In this document: piece after piece, positions 33,964 through 42,142 of the stretch | Layout of the letters: each line of letters starts with the position of its first letter | Numbering within the stretch: the first letter of the stretch is position 1 | Notes under the pieces: model-generated | The model's database searches: none | What the model was told of the DNA's origin: nothing | What the model saw: the letters and a program-made list of their open reading frames with translations, nothing else | Position numbers and translations under genes: made by a program | NCBI RefSeq assembly: GCF_051846915.1 | Contig: NZ_JBPYCR010000001.1 | Span: 124,001 to 188,000, forward strand | Length of the DNA: 64,000 nucleotides | Origin: JBPYCR01 sp051846915 | GTDB taxonomy: Bacteria > Bacillota > Bacilli > Bacillales > Amphibacillaceae | Reading direction: 5' to 3'

Positions 33964-33968
33964 CTTTT

Positions 33969-35852
33969 TCATAAAGTTACATCATATTTTTTTAAAAAAT
34001 CTCTTGTTTCATCTACTGATTTCCCTTGAAAATACATTAAAACATATCGATACCATTGATGACTAGTTACTCTTGTTGATAATCGATGTGCGGATTGATC
34101 TATAATGTGAAAACTAATTTCAGGTGGTAAGTATAAAGCTATACATATCGCCACTAAAGTTTCCAAGCTACCATTAGATTCACCATTGAATATCCTTCGT
34201 ACTTGACGATCATCCATAGGGATTTTTGCTGCTATTTCTTTATAGGTTAACCCGCGCCAATCTTTAACTTTAGCTAAGCAATCACAAAAATCATTACTCA
34301 TCTTTCCGTACATTTCCATATTCTCCATGATAACTTTTTCCAAAAATAATTCTTGTTTTTCTGGTGTTGAATTTTCGTAGCCTTGATGAAAACTAATATC
34401 AAATTCAAATGGGGAGTTCTCATCTCGATTCAGCACACATTCACTATGATAATTTGCACCTATTCTGTCACTCGAGCGTACTGTAATTGTAAAAACCAAA
34501 CAACATTCATTCATGTTGTGCCTTGCATAATTTGTTAATGTTAAATTACCAAATAAATCTTTTTCAACATATTTAGGAGTGTTTAATACAAAATGCGAAT
34601 CTATATAAACATAGCGACCGCTAGATGTAAGCCTTGCAAAATCAGCATCAGTGAATGATAATATTCCCGCATCAACTGCTCCAATTGAAAAGGTTTGATT
34701 TCTTTCTAGTGTGCCTTTTTTAAAGCTATGGGTTGGAATATATCTTCCGTCTATGAAATTAAACGCTCCCATTGCTTCATCATAACCAGCATCAATCATT
34801 CTAATTTTTGCTGCTAAACGAGAAACCCCAAAAAACTCTGCAAGTTTATCAATGGTTTCCTCTATTATGGCTAGCAAATCATTAGTTTTATTTTCTTTCA
34901 TTAAATCTTGTATTACTAAATATGCCTCTTGTTTAAACATATTCAAAGGCATTAATATCTTAGGTGCTAAACTATTAGCCTGCCACTCCATCCAGTCAAT
35001 ATAATCTTTTTCATTACCTTTTACTCCACCTGAAACTTTACAATTAATCTTTGTAATTTCTTCATCAAATAAACTTTTTAAAATAAACGCTTTTTTGTGG
35101 AGGTGCCAATGGACACATTCATGAACAATCGTGTTGTTATAGGACCCTAAGTTTCTCAAGAAATAACAATTTGGATCAACTACAATGCTACCCGATTCCA
35201 TATATTCCTGGATATAGCTCTCAGTGCTTTCATCATAAAATAATGTATTCGTATCTTTAAAATATATTTGACCAAATACACTACCATCTTTTGTAATTGT
35301 TCTACTAAACACTTTCAAGTTCATCTTTGTTGCTAATAGTATTGGATCTATTGGCGTAGGTGTTATCAATGATTCAGGATAATATTCTTTCAGAAAATTC
35401 TCAGCTACTTTTTCAAATTCTTCTTTTTTGATTATAGGTACAAAATATTCCGATAATTTATTATTGACTTTAGAACGATTTCTACTTTGATTATATACTT
35501 CAATCTGTTTTATTTTAAACTGTTGAAAATTACTTTCCATATTTGTTAAGCACTCTAAAATAAACCATTGTTCTCCTATCTCACGCTCATCAACAATTCG
35601 CTTATTTGTATCACTAACCTCTATGTAAGCCTCTATCAACACATCAAAGGCAATGATTGAACCTGGTAAATCCTCAACATAAACTTTCTTAATTACTATG
35701 TCCGATAATTCAATCTCATCTATTTCTTCAACAATACTCAGACGAATGTCTAGTTTATCTGAATGATTAGAAATGAAGTCCTGAAGAGCGTCAAACAACT
35801 CATTATAAAACTTCACTTCCACATAATTATTAAATGAATGTTCGATTCCCAT
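33969..35852 (-). CDS. ImmA/IrrE-type metallopeptidase with C-terminal HTH
   Basis: About 627 residues from the ATG behind AAAGGAAG. The N-terminal 130 or so residues are unrecognised. The zinc protease site HECVHWH is at about 244-250, with the third ligand Glu at about 289 in WMEWQANSLAPKILMP, the ImmA/IrrE (M78) pattern. Near the C-terminus, LTYKEIAAKIPMDDRQVRRIFNGES is an XRE-like HTH. Typical members cleave repressors on DNA damage. Here it closes a restriction/Abi operon, so it may be a regulator or a damage-sensing effector. It is much longer than single-domain ImmA. Confidence 0.8.
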   Translation of the reverse strand: MGIEHSFNNYVEVKFYNELFDALQDFISNHSDKLDIRLSIVEEIDEIELSDIVIKKVYVEDLPGSIIAFDVLIEAYIEVSDTNKRIVDEREIGEQWFILECLTNMESNFQQFKIKQIEVYNQSRNRSKVNNKLSEYFVPIIKKEEFEKVAENFLKEYYPESLITPTPIDPILLATKMNLKVFSRTITKDGSVFGQIYFKDTNTLFYDESTESYIQEYMESGSIVVDPNCYFLRNLGSYNNTIVHECVHWHLHKKAFILKSLFDEEITKINCKVSGGVKGNEKDYIDWMEWQANSLAPKILMPLNMFKQEAYLVIQDLMKENKTNDLLAIIEETIDKLAEFFGVSRLAAKIRMIDAGYDEAMGAFNFIDGRYIPTHSFKKGTLERNQTFSIGAVDAGILSFTDADFARLTSSGRYVYIDSHFVLNTPKYVEKDLFGNLTLTNYARHNMNECCLVFTITVRSSDRIGANYHSECVLNRDENSPFEFDISFHQGYENSTPEKQELFLEKVIMENMEMYGKMSNDFCDCLAKVKDWRGLTYKEIAAKIPMDDRQVRRIFNGESNGSLETLVAICIALYLPPEISFHIIDQSAHRLSTRVTSHQWYRYVLMYFQGKSVDETRDFLKKYDVTL

Positions 35853-35872
35853 ATACAAGACTTCCTTTCAAT

Positions 35873-36664
35873 TTATTTGCTATTAATATGCAATTTATAA
35901 GTATCCCAGGTAAACTGTACTATTGTTAATGATGCATTCATTGCCAATTTAGCATATCTAATAGGTAACTCTTTATAGTTTTTACCTTTTCCATGCCCGT
36001 CACCTTTATCATTTCTAAGTGAATTTAAACCATCAACTACTTGAATAAAACTACTTAATATTTTTTTAACGTCATTATTATTTTTCGCTGATATATTTTC
36101 TTTAGGATCCAAATTCAACTTAAGAAAAACCTGTTTTCTTAATTGAGCGATAGTCGATGTAGTTGGATAATCCACGCCTAAATCATCTAATATATGTTTA
36201 AAGCACGACTCTAATAATTCTTTTGACTTACCTATTACATCAGAAGGTGATTTTTCCACTAGCGACATCATAATACTTAATTGACTATCTATATATTTGT
36301 CGTTGAATCTTTCCTTCGCATTTATTATCAACTTTTCACTAAACAAATCGTTGTACGTAAACCTAGATAGAATATTTTTAAGCTTTGGATAAAGCTTCTT
36401 TTGTTCCTCTGATAACAATCCATCTATGTCTTGAAAATCTATGTATTCTATTAAATCAAAAATCAATTTTAAAACATTCTCACTACTAGCATCATCGATG
36501 AATGCTTCGAAAGATTTTCCTTTTGATAATCTATATCGTAATTTCAAAGGTATTCCTACAGATTTTAAAGTGAAGTCATCAAATTCTTTATCAGTAAAAT
36601 CAAGTATATAACCACTTTCATTGAAAAATCTCTTGAAAAAATTCACTTCATTAAACGTAAGCAT
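35873..36664 (-). CDS. Abi_C domain protein (abortive infection type)
   Basis: 263 residues. The C-terminal half carries the Abi_C pattern: SKELLESCFKHILDDLG, then GLNSLRNDKGDGHGKGK with its invariant RNxxGxGHG core, then YAKLAMNASLTIVQF. The N-terminal 130 residues are specific to this protein. Family members appear in abortive infection and toxin-like loci; the conserved basic/His motif suggests an RNA- or nucleotide-directed activity, but that is not proven. It follows the McrC-like gene by 46 bp in the same operon. Confidence 0.82.
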   Translation of the reverse strand: MLTFNEVNFFKRFFNESGYILDFTDKEFDDFTLKSVGIPLKLRYRLSKGKSFEAFIDDASSENVLKLIFDLIEYIDFQDIDGLLSEEQKKLYPKLKNILSRFTYNDLFSEKLIINAKERFNDKYIDSQLSIMMSLVEKSPSDVIGKSKELLESCFKHILDDLGVDYPTTSTIAQLRKQVFLKLNLDPKENISAKNNNDVKKILSSFIQVVDGLNSLRNDKGDGHGKGKNYKELPIRYAKLAMNASLTIVQFTWDTYKLHINSK

Positions 36665-36710
36665 ATTATCCCCTTAAAAATTTTATTGGTTTGCATCATT
36701 AAAAAGTATA

Positions 36711-37967
36711 TTAACTTGATACATAGTGCATCATAACTTCTTGAACATTCAAATAATGCTCTATAATCTTAAGGCCTTTTGTTCTATTTCCTCTATAATG
36801 TGGAGATAAAAAGAAATGTAAACTTGAATTGGAAACATCACCCGGTAAAATTAATGCACTATATATATGTTTATCCCCCTCGAACTTCCCTCTCAATAGC
36901 TCATTATAGGAAAATTGTTTATAATTCATATCATTAACTTTATAGTAATATTTAGAGTCAAAAATGAATATTGCATCATTGCTTTTCGCAAAATGATCCA
37001 ATCTGATTTTAAACTTGTGAGGTGATACATCCACTTCAAACTCTTTACTTGTAAATGTAATTCGAGAAGCGTTAAAACTTTTATTAAATATAAGTTTATT
37101 ATTAATTTCATCTACACCTTGAAAATAATCGTTTAAATATATTTCAACCATTTCTTCCCAAATCCTATCAAAATAATTTATTTTGATATGGACCTCTCCA
37201 CCTTGAGAAGATTTACTATACTGTTCAAAGAAGTCGATTAAATTGTCCACTAAACTTTTATCAGCATCCTTAAATATTCTATTTCTAAGTAATCTAAGTT
37301 GATTAATTGTGTAATCACGATACTTTAGGAAATCAAATGTTGTTCTATAAGAATTAATTACAGGTAAATTTATAAATAGCGGAAAACTTTTAATTGTATG
37401 GTTTATTACAAATACCATACACTCACTTAAAAAAACATTATAAGTTCTCTTTCTTTTCTTATACAGAGGAGAATAAAGGATATTTCCTTCACTAATTATT
37501 ACATTTGATTTTTGAATTGTTTGCTTCCACGCAATATCGCCACTTATATTTGGTTTAATTTCCATTGTGTTTTCTCTATATACTCCAAAATGCTGGTAAT
37601 ATTTATAAATAGCAAAAAAGGGTGCAAAGGGATAATCTGATTTAAATTCTGGCTCGAATCCAAAATGTCGATTAGCTTTTGCCTTTGTTTTGCTACTATC
37701 CATATACTTCATCATAACATCAAATAATAATTTAACGTCTCTTTGATTTACATTACCTGCGTTATTCATTACCTCTAATTGGTTTTCACTATAAAAATGT
37801 TTTGGAAAAACCACTAAGTTTCTCTTGTCACTTAATATAATACCGACAAAATCGAAAACTTCTTTTCCAATTGACTTTATGTATTTTATGTCCCCTTTGT
37901 AAATATTAAAAAGTGATACGTCTATTTGTGATATATCAAAATTATCTTGACCCACATGCATATTCAC
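36711..37967 (-). CDS. McrC/LlaJI-like restriction endonuclease subunit
   Basis: About 418 residues; I prefer the GTG 8 bp after GGAGG because the first ATG is too close. N-terminal DUF2357-like beta region, helical middle, then a PD-(D/E)XK nuclease core with FDVDVSPHKF-like strand and AIFIFDSKYYYKVN (D-x-K) near residue 345. This layout matches the nuclease subunit of LlaJI and BsuMI type restriction, the partner of the McrB-like motor encoded directly upstream (27 bp). Confidence 0.78.
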   Translation of the reverse strand: MNMHVGQDNFDISQIDVSLFNIYKGDIKYIKSIGKEVFDFVGIILSDKRNLVVFPKHFYSENQLEVMNNAGNVNQRDVKLLFDVMMKYMDSSKTKAKANRHFGFEPEFKSDYPFAPFFAIYKYYQHFGVYRENTMEIKPNISGDIAWKQTIQKSNVIISEGNILYSPLYKKRKRTYNVFLSECMVFVINHTIKSFPLFINLPVINSYRTTFDFLKYRDYTINQLRLLRNRIFKDADKSLVDNLIDFFEQYSKSSQGGEVHIKINYFDRIWEEMVEIYLNDYFQGVDEINNKLIFNKSFNASRITFTSKEFEVDVSPHKFKIRLDHFAKSNDAIFIFDSKYYYKVNDMNYKQFSYNELLRGKFEGDKHIYSALILPGDVSNSSLHFFLSPHYRGNRTKGLKIIEHYLNVQEVMMHYVSS

Positions 37968-37994
37968 TAACATATCCTCCTAAGTTATAAACAG

Positions 37995-38945
37995 TTATAA
38001 TGAATTATTCAGCCACAAGTCAAGGCATTCTAAAAACCTATCACTGAATATTTTTTTATCATCTTCAAACGCATCGTATATCTCTGAAAAACTAGTTAAA
38101 GATTCGTCAAATAAAAATATCTCTGTACTATAACTAGACTTTTGAATGTCTTCCCATAAATAATGTAATAATTTGTTTTTAACTTGTTCTTTATGCTCTG
38201 ATGCTGCTGCATTTTCATTAAACTTTATGAAAAACTGCCCTAATTGTTTATCTTCCCCTAAACTCAAAAAACGAGTGTCGGATATAAACTTATTTAAGGT
38301 CCCGTATAAATCTACCCAACTAACATCCTGATAATTATTGTTATTATCACGATAAACTCTTATATCAACATTATTTTTATAAGGTTTCACAGTCGGGACT
38401 GGTTTTGTACTAATATATTCCCAATCAAATCGTCTTTTAAAAGCTGTATCCATAACAAAAACATTTTGATCGCTTGTATTGACTGTACCAATAATGTTGA
38501 AGTTTGGAGGAAGCTTCACTTTATCATCTGGAATCGCTATAATATCTTCAGCAATTATTTCATTGTTTATAAAAAACTTACTATATCCAACATTCATCCC
38601 CTGCGTTTCTCTATCTAAGAGTTGAAATATGTCACCAAATATTGCAGCACAGTCTCCTCTAGACATTTCTTCAATAACTAAAAAAACCATTTTTGATGTG
38701 TCTTCATAAGCTTTCTCTAGTGCTCTTGTGAATACCCCTTTAGAATATTCATAAGTTATTTGAGAGTTACCAGCACCCGTGCTTTTGACCGTTGGAAGTA
38801 GCTGCCCTACAAAATCACTGTAAGTATATTCTGGATGAAATGTAGTTCTGAAGACTCTATCTTCTGAGATTCCTAACGATTTAATATATTCATCAACACT
38901 GTGACTTTTACCAGTCCCTGGGGCTCCATAATAAATAATTTGCAT
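37995..38945 (-). CDS. McrB-like AAA+ NTPase restriction subunit
   Basis: 316 residues. Walker A GAPGTGKS at residues 7-14, Walker B FLVIEEMSRGD, and the McrB signature GTVNTSDQNVFVMD followed by the arginine finger region AFKRRFDW. There is no N-terminal DNA-recognition domain before the P-loop, unlike McrB of E. coli, so target recognition must come from another subunit, perhaps the upstream protein. It is the translocation motor of the predicted restriction complex. Confidence 0.88.
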   Translation of the reverse strand: MQIIYYGAPGTGKSHSVDEYIKSLGISEDRVFRTTFHPEYTYSDFVGQLLPTVKSTGAGNSQITYEYSKGVFTRALEKAYEDTSKMVFLVIEEMSRGDCAAIFGDIFQLLDRETQGMNVGYSKFFINNEIIAEDIIAIPDDKVKLPPNFNIIGTVNTSDQNVFVMDTAFKRRFDWEYISTKPVPTVKPYKNNVDIRVYRDNNNNYQDVSWVDLYGTLNKFISDTRFLSLGEDKQLGQFFIKFNENAAASEHKEQVKNKLLHYLWEDIQKSSYSTEIFLFDESLTSFSEIYDAFEDDKKIFSDRFLECLDLWLNNSL

Positions 38946-38957
38946 TTTGTATACCTC

Positions 38958-39815
38958 CTAAATTATTGAATTCAATTTTGAAACATAGTTTCTTATTTTT
39001 TCAATTAAACTTTGATTAACTCCATTAAAGCTATCGAAGTTAATTCGATAATTTTTATCTATCGCCATGTAAATTGCTGGTAGCACCCTTAATAAATACC
39101 TATAAACTTCTGATGAAGGATTTTCTGAATTAACGATTAAACCAGACAACAATATTAATTCTTTCTGCACATCATTTACTTCAAAGTAATTATTAGAACC
39201 GTTTGATAGTAAAAGATTATCTAATTCTTCCAAACCTATCAACCTGTCTCTGTTACCGATAGGATGAGAAGACCCAAGAACATCATGGTAGCCTCGATTA
39301 AACATATCAATATAGTTAAATCCTAGTAATTCCGAACAAACAAAACTAACTTTAACAGCTCTTTGAGACGATCTATTGGTTTCATTTAAATTCACAATAT
39401 ACACAGGCCTATTATTAAAATATAGATTATTAGTACGATTTAAAACGCTATCAGAAATCCCTAGAAGAGTAGGCATAACTTGTCTTGTTAAAAAATCATT
39501 ACCAGAATTTAATTTAGGATGTATATAAAAGAAAAGCCCGTCTATTCTACCATCCTCTGTTTCAAAGTAACCAGAATATATGGAACTATTACCTGAGTTC
39601 TCAATTGTACTTTTAATGTTTTCTTTTGTGTCGAATCTGCATTCCACTACTTTTAATTTTGGATAATTCTTATTCAATTTTTGAAGCATTGCCTCAATCA
39701 TTTCTTGTGCAGAACCTATACCAATTTCTAGCCATTTTGACTGAACTTCAGCACTTAAGTAAGCTTCATTTAATTTTTCTTCAAACTCGTTCGGCAATAC
39801 TAAAATACGCTTCAA
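38958..39815 (-). CDS. Unrecognised restriction-operon protein, possible specificity subunit
   Basis: 285 residues starting at TTG with AAGGAG upstream. I do not recognise the family. N-terminal helices are followed by a beta region (VECRFDTKENI, GRIDGLFFYIHP) and helical C-terminus. In BsuMI-type loci three R proteins (YdiR, YdiS, YdjA) are encoded together, and this gene holds the place of the first. It may recognise the DNA site that the McrB-like subunit lacks. Genes on both sides are 12 to 13 bp away. Confidence 0.6.
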   Translation of the reverse strand: MKRILVLPNEFEEKLNEAYLSAEVQSKWLEIGIGSAQEMIEAMLQKLNKNYPKLKVVECRFDTKENIKSTIENSGNSSIYSGYFETEDGRIDGLFFYIHPKLNSGNDFLTRQVMPTLLGISDSVLNRTNNLYFNNRPVYIVNLNETNRSSQRAVKVSFVCSELLGFNYIDMFNRGYHDVLGSSHPIGNRDRLIGLEELDNLLLSNGSNNYFEVNDVQKELILLSGLIVNSENPSSEVYRYLLRVLPAIYMAIDKNYRINFDSFNGVNQSLIEKIRNYVSKLNSII

Positions 39816-39828
39816 CCTACTTCACTCC

Positions 39829-41685
39829 TTAATAATTTAATATTAAAACTTCATTCTTTTTATAACGCCAACCACTAGTACCTATATCCACAACACGATA
39901 CCCATGCTCTTCTACCCATTTTTCAAGTAAATGATTTGTTTTCCCTCGATGATGCATAACATTAGATAAAATGAACTTATGCCCTATTGAGTTTAAATAG
40001 TTTAAAGTATTTAATAACTCGACTTCTTCATCAGCGCTCCAACCTTTCATTCCACGTCTACCATCGTTATATGCCGCACTTGTTATAAAATATGGAGGAT
40101 CAAAATAAAAAACTGTACCTTTTTCATATAAATCCCAATCTAAATCAGTATAATCTAAATTCAACATTGTTAACTTCGGAGCCCTTACTTTAAATTCTTT
40201 TATTCTAGTTTTTATATCTTCACTGTATCCCGCAACCCCTATTGGAGTATTAAATTTCTGTGAATTATTATAACGAATCATATTTTGAAACGAGTACATA
40301 TGGAGGGCATATAAATATTTTGGAGAATTATCTACGTTATTGTAATAATCTCGCAAAATTAGATACTGTTCTTTATCACCTTTATTCAAATCAAATTCTG
40401 AAATTACACCTTCGATTTCTTCGATTAACTTATTACTATCATTTTTAAGCAACCATTCTACAACTCCAAAAACATATGGATTCAATTCATTATAAACAAC
40501 TTCTTTTTTAGCTGTAACATTAGCCCCTACATTAAAGGCTCCACCCATTACATCTACAAAAGTATCTATAGAATAAGGTAAATGTTTTAATATTTCAGGT
40601 AAAAGTGTATCTTTACTTCCAGAATAATTTAAAGGTGATTTCATCAAAGTGTTTTCTTTTTCAAAGTAAATAATCACTTCTTTTAGTTTTCGTCCATTCC
40701 CTTTACTACTAGAACGATGATTTCTATATTCTTGATATTGATAATACTCGACTTCTACTTTTGAATCTTTTGCGAACATCTTTGCAATTTCAATTAACTC
40801 GTCTAATGGCACCAAAGCTTGGTTACTATAACTAATTAAAACGTGTTTAAAATTTAATTGTCTCAATAAATCTTCGAATTGCTCTTTAGCTACTGTTCTT
40901 CTTGCATACAACGAATTTTTATTACCCCTACCTCTTTTTCCACCTATGCCCTTTATTTCTGGAAAATCATATTTTGCAATTGTCTCAAGCATATGATATG
41001 CAGAAACATATTGAGTAACCGTGTAAGGTGGGTCTATATATGCTATGTCACCGCTAATTCTTCTCACTAAATCATTTGTATCTTCATTATAAATTTCATG
41101 TTTAAAAATATTATCTTCATATTCTTCAAATTCTAATGGCAATAATGTAAATTCTTTTTCGGCTCTAGGATCCCAAAACTTAAAGAAAGCCTCATATGTA
41201 CCTGATGTATTAGAATATCTAGTCACACTTTGAAGTAACGAAGCTAACAAAAAGAAGTATTCACTTTCATCAATCCACTTTTCTTTATACAGTTCTTCGA
41301 TTGTTATTCTAACTCCATCTATTTTTGCTCCATTTGATTCTGTGAAAAACATTCTATCTCCTACAGGGGTGTAGTTGTTATATACAAAAAAGTTTTTATC
41401 CGGATTAAATGATAGTTTATTTAAGTAATCAAATATATTAATTTCAAAGTTTTTCTCAAATTTTGAAAAGGCTGGTATACTATAGTTTTCAAGTTTTGCT
41501 CGGTTAATGACATATGAATAATATAAAAAATCATTGGAAATTATATTAAATCTATTCTTAAAATAATCTCCAACACTACCTGTTCCAGAAAATAAGTCTC
41601 CAAAAACTTTACCCTCAATGTTATATTTATCTATTACACTTTCTATAAATGTTAATAATCTAGTTTTATTACCTAAGTATCGCAA
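39829..41685 (-). CDS. Double-domain D12 class (Dam/FokI-like) adenine DNA methyltransferase
   Basis: 618 residues made of two D12 methyltransferases in tandem. First: YLGNKTRL (3-10), motif I FSGTGSV (32-38), motif IV DPPY (218-221). Second: NYSGSKDTLL (353-362), motif I VMGGAFN (379-385), DPPY (529-532). Both catalytic motifs are intact. M.FokI has the same two-domain plan, with each half methylating one strand of an asymmetric site. Start is TTG behind AAGGTG. It should protect host DNA against the restriction subunits encoded next. Confidence 0.9.
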   Translation of the reverse strand: MRYLGNKTRLLTFIESVIDKYNIEGKVFGDLFSGTGSVGDYFKNRFNIISNDFLYYSYVINRAKLENYSIPAFSKFEKNFEINIFDYLNKLSFNPDKNFFVYNNYTPVGDRMFFTESNGAKIDGVRITIEELYKEKWIDESEYFFLLASLLQSVTRYSNTSGTYEAFFKFWDPRAEKEFTLLPLEFEEYEDNIFKHEIYNEDTNDLVRRISGDIAYIDPPYTVTQYVSAYHMLETIAKYDFPEIKGIGGKRGRGNKNSLYARRTVAKEQFEDLLRQLNFKHVLISYSNQALVPLDELIEIAKMFAKDSKVEVEYYQYQEYRNHRSSSKGNGRKLKEVIIYFEKENTLMKSPLNYSGSKDTLLPEILKHLPYSIDTFVDVMGGAFNVGANVTAKKEVVYNELNPYVFGVVEWLLKNDSNKLIEEIEGVISEFDLNKGDKEQYLILRDYYNNVDNSPKYLYALHMYSFQNMIRYNNSQKFNTPIGVAGYSEDIKTRIKEFKVRAPKLTMLNLDYTDLDWDLYEKGTVFYFDPPYFITSAAYNDGRRGMKGWSADEEVELLNTLNYLNSIGHKFILSNVMHHRGKTNHLLEKWVEEHGYRVVDIGTSGWRYKKNEVLILNY

Positions 41686-41704
41686 AAAAATTCACCTTCT
41701 GATT

Positions 41705-41884
41705 TTAATCTTTCTTATATTTTCTTTTTCTTTTATCCTGAGGCTTTCTAGCAGTAAGGGGAATGGCCCATACAAGCCCAACCTTAGTCACACCCTCAAT
41801 TCTTCCTTCTTCGCATAATTTTTGAACTCTTCTCTTAGATATTCCCCACTTTTCCGCCGCTTCTTTAGCAGAAATATATTCCAT
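41705..41884 (-). CDS. Small HTH DNA-binding protein, first gene of the defence operon
   Basis: 59 residues from the ATG 8 bp after GAGGG. MEYISAKEAAEKWGISKRR and the following recognition helix form an excisionase/MerR-like winged HTH, ending in a Lys-rich tail. Small proteins of this type often precede FokI-like and similar methyltransferase genes. It may be a controller protein regulating operon expression. It ends 19 bp before the methyltransferase start. Confidence 0.82.
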   Translation of the reverse strand: MEYISAKEAAEKWGISKRRVQKLCEEGRIEGVTKVGLVWAIPLTARKPQDKRKRKYKKD

Positions 41885-41916
41885 ATCCATATCCCTCACA
41901 TTTTAAAGATACTACT

Positions 41917-41945
41917 ATTATATTCCCAAGTGCGAACAATATCAA
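41917..41945 (-). promoter_or_regulatory. Sigma-A promoter of the defence operon
   Basis: On the minus strand TTGATA, exactly 17 bp, then TATAAT; the -10 ends 33 bp before the HTH gene start. No other good promoter is apparent before 33969, so all seven genes are probably one transcript. Confidence 0.82.
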
Positions 41946-42063
41946 TTAATCTCTATATAATTTTTAATTAAATAAACTTAATCTATCCTGTCAACTCTCC
42001 TCCCTAAAAGCCATTCTGTCAACTCAACCCCAAATTCCAGCACTTCCAACATCAACAATAAAA

Positions 42064-42108
42064 GGGCTTCACCAGTTTATCCACATAAAATAAACAAAGG
42101 TGAAACCC
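42064..42108 (-). terminator. Terminator of rlmCD
   Basis: Minus-strand GGGTTTCACC and GGTGAAGCCC are 10-bp arms (one G-U) with an inner stem GTTTAT/ATAAAC, followed by TTTT. It lies 35 bp after the rlmCD stop. Confidence 0.8.
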
Positions 42109-42142
42109 TATAAACCTTATTCTATCAACACTTCAACCCTTC

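Larger units (their letters stand above)
33601..33968. other. Gene-free boundary between prophage early genes and defence operon
   Basis: No convincing gene on either strand; a 62-codon plus-strand frame lacks support. GGGCAAAGGATGCA (33632-33645) and TGTATCCTTTGCCC (33759-33772) are inverted copies differing at one base. A small hairpin (CTCCGC / GCGGAG, about 33614-33632) overlaps the ribosome binding site of the sigma-like gene. Two terminator palindromes lie to the right. No repressor or integrase gene is present here. Confidence 0.6.

Noticed and set aside
41994..42030. Two copies of GAGTTGACAG (minus strand) with TTGACA upstream of the defence promoter
   Set aside because: No acceptable -10 hexamer at 16 to 18 bp from either copy. 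A better promoter lies at 41917-41945. They could still be operator sites.
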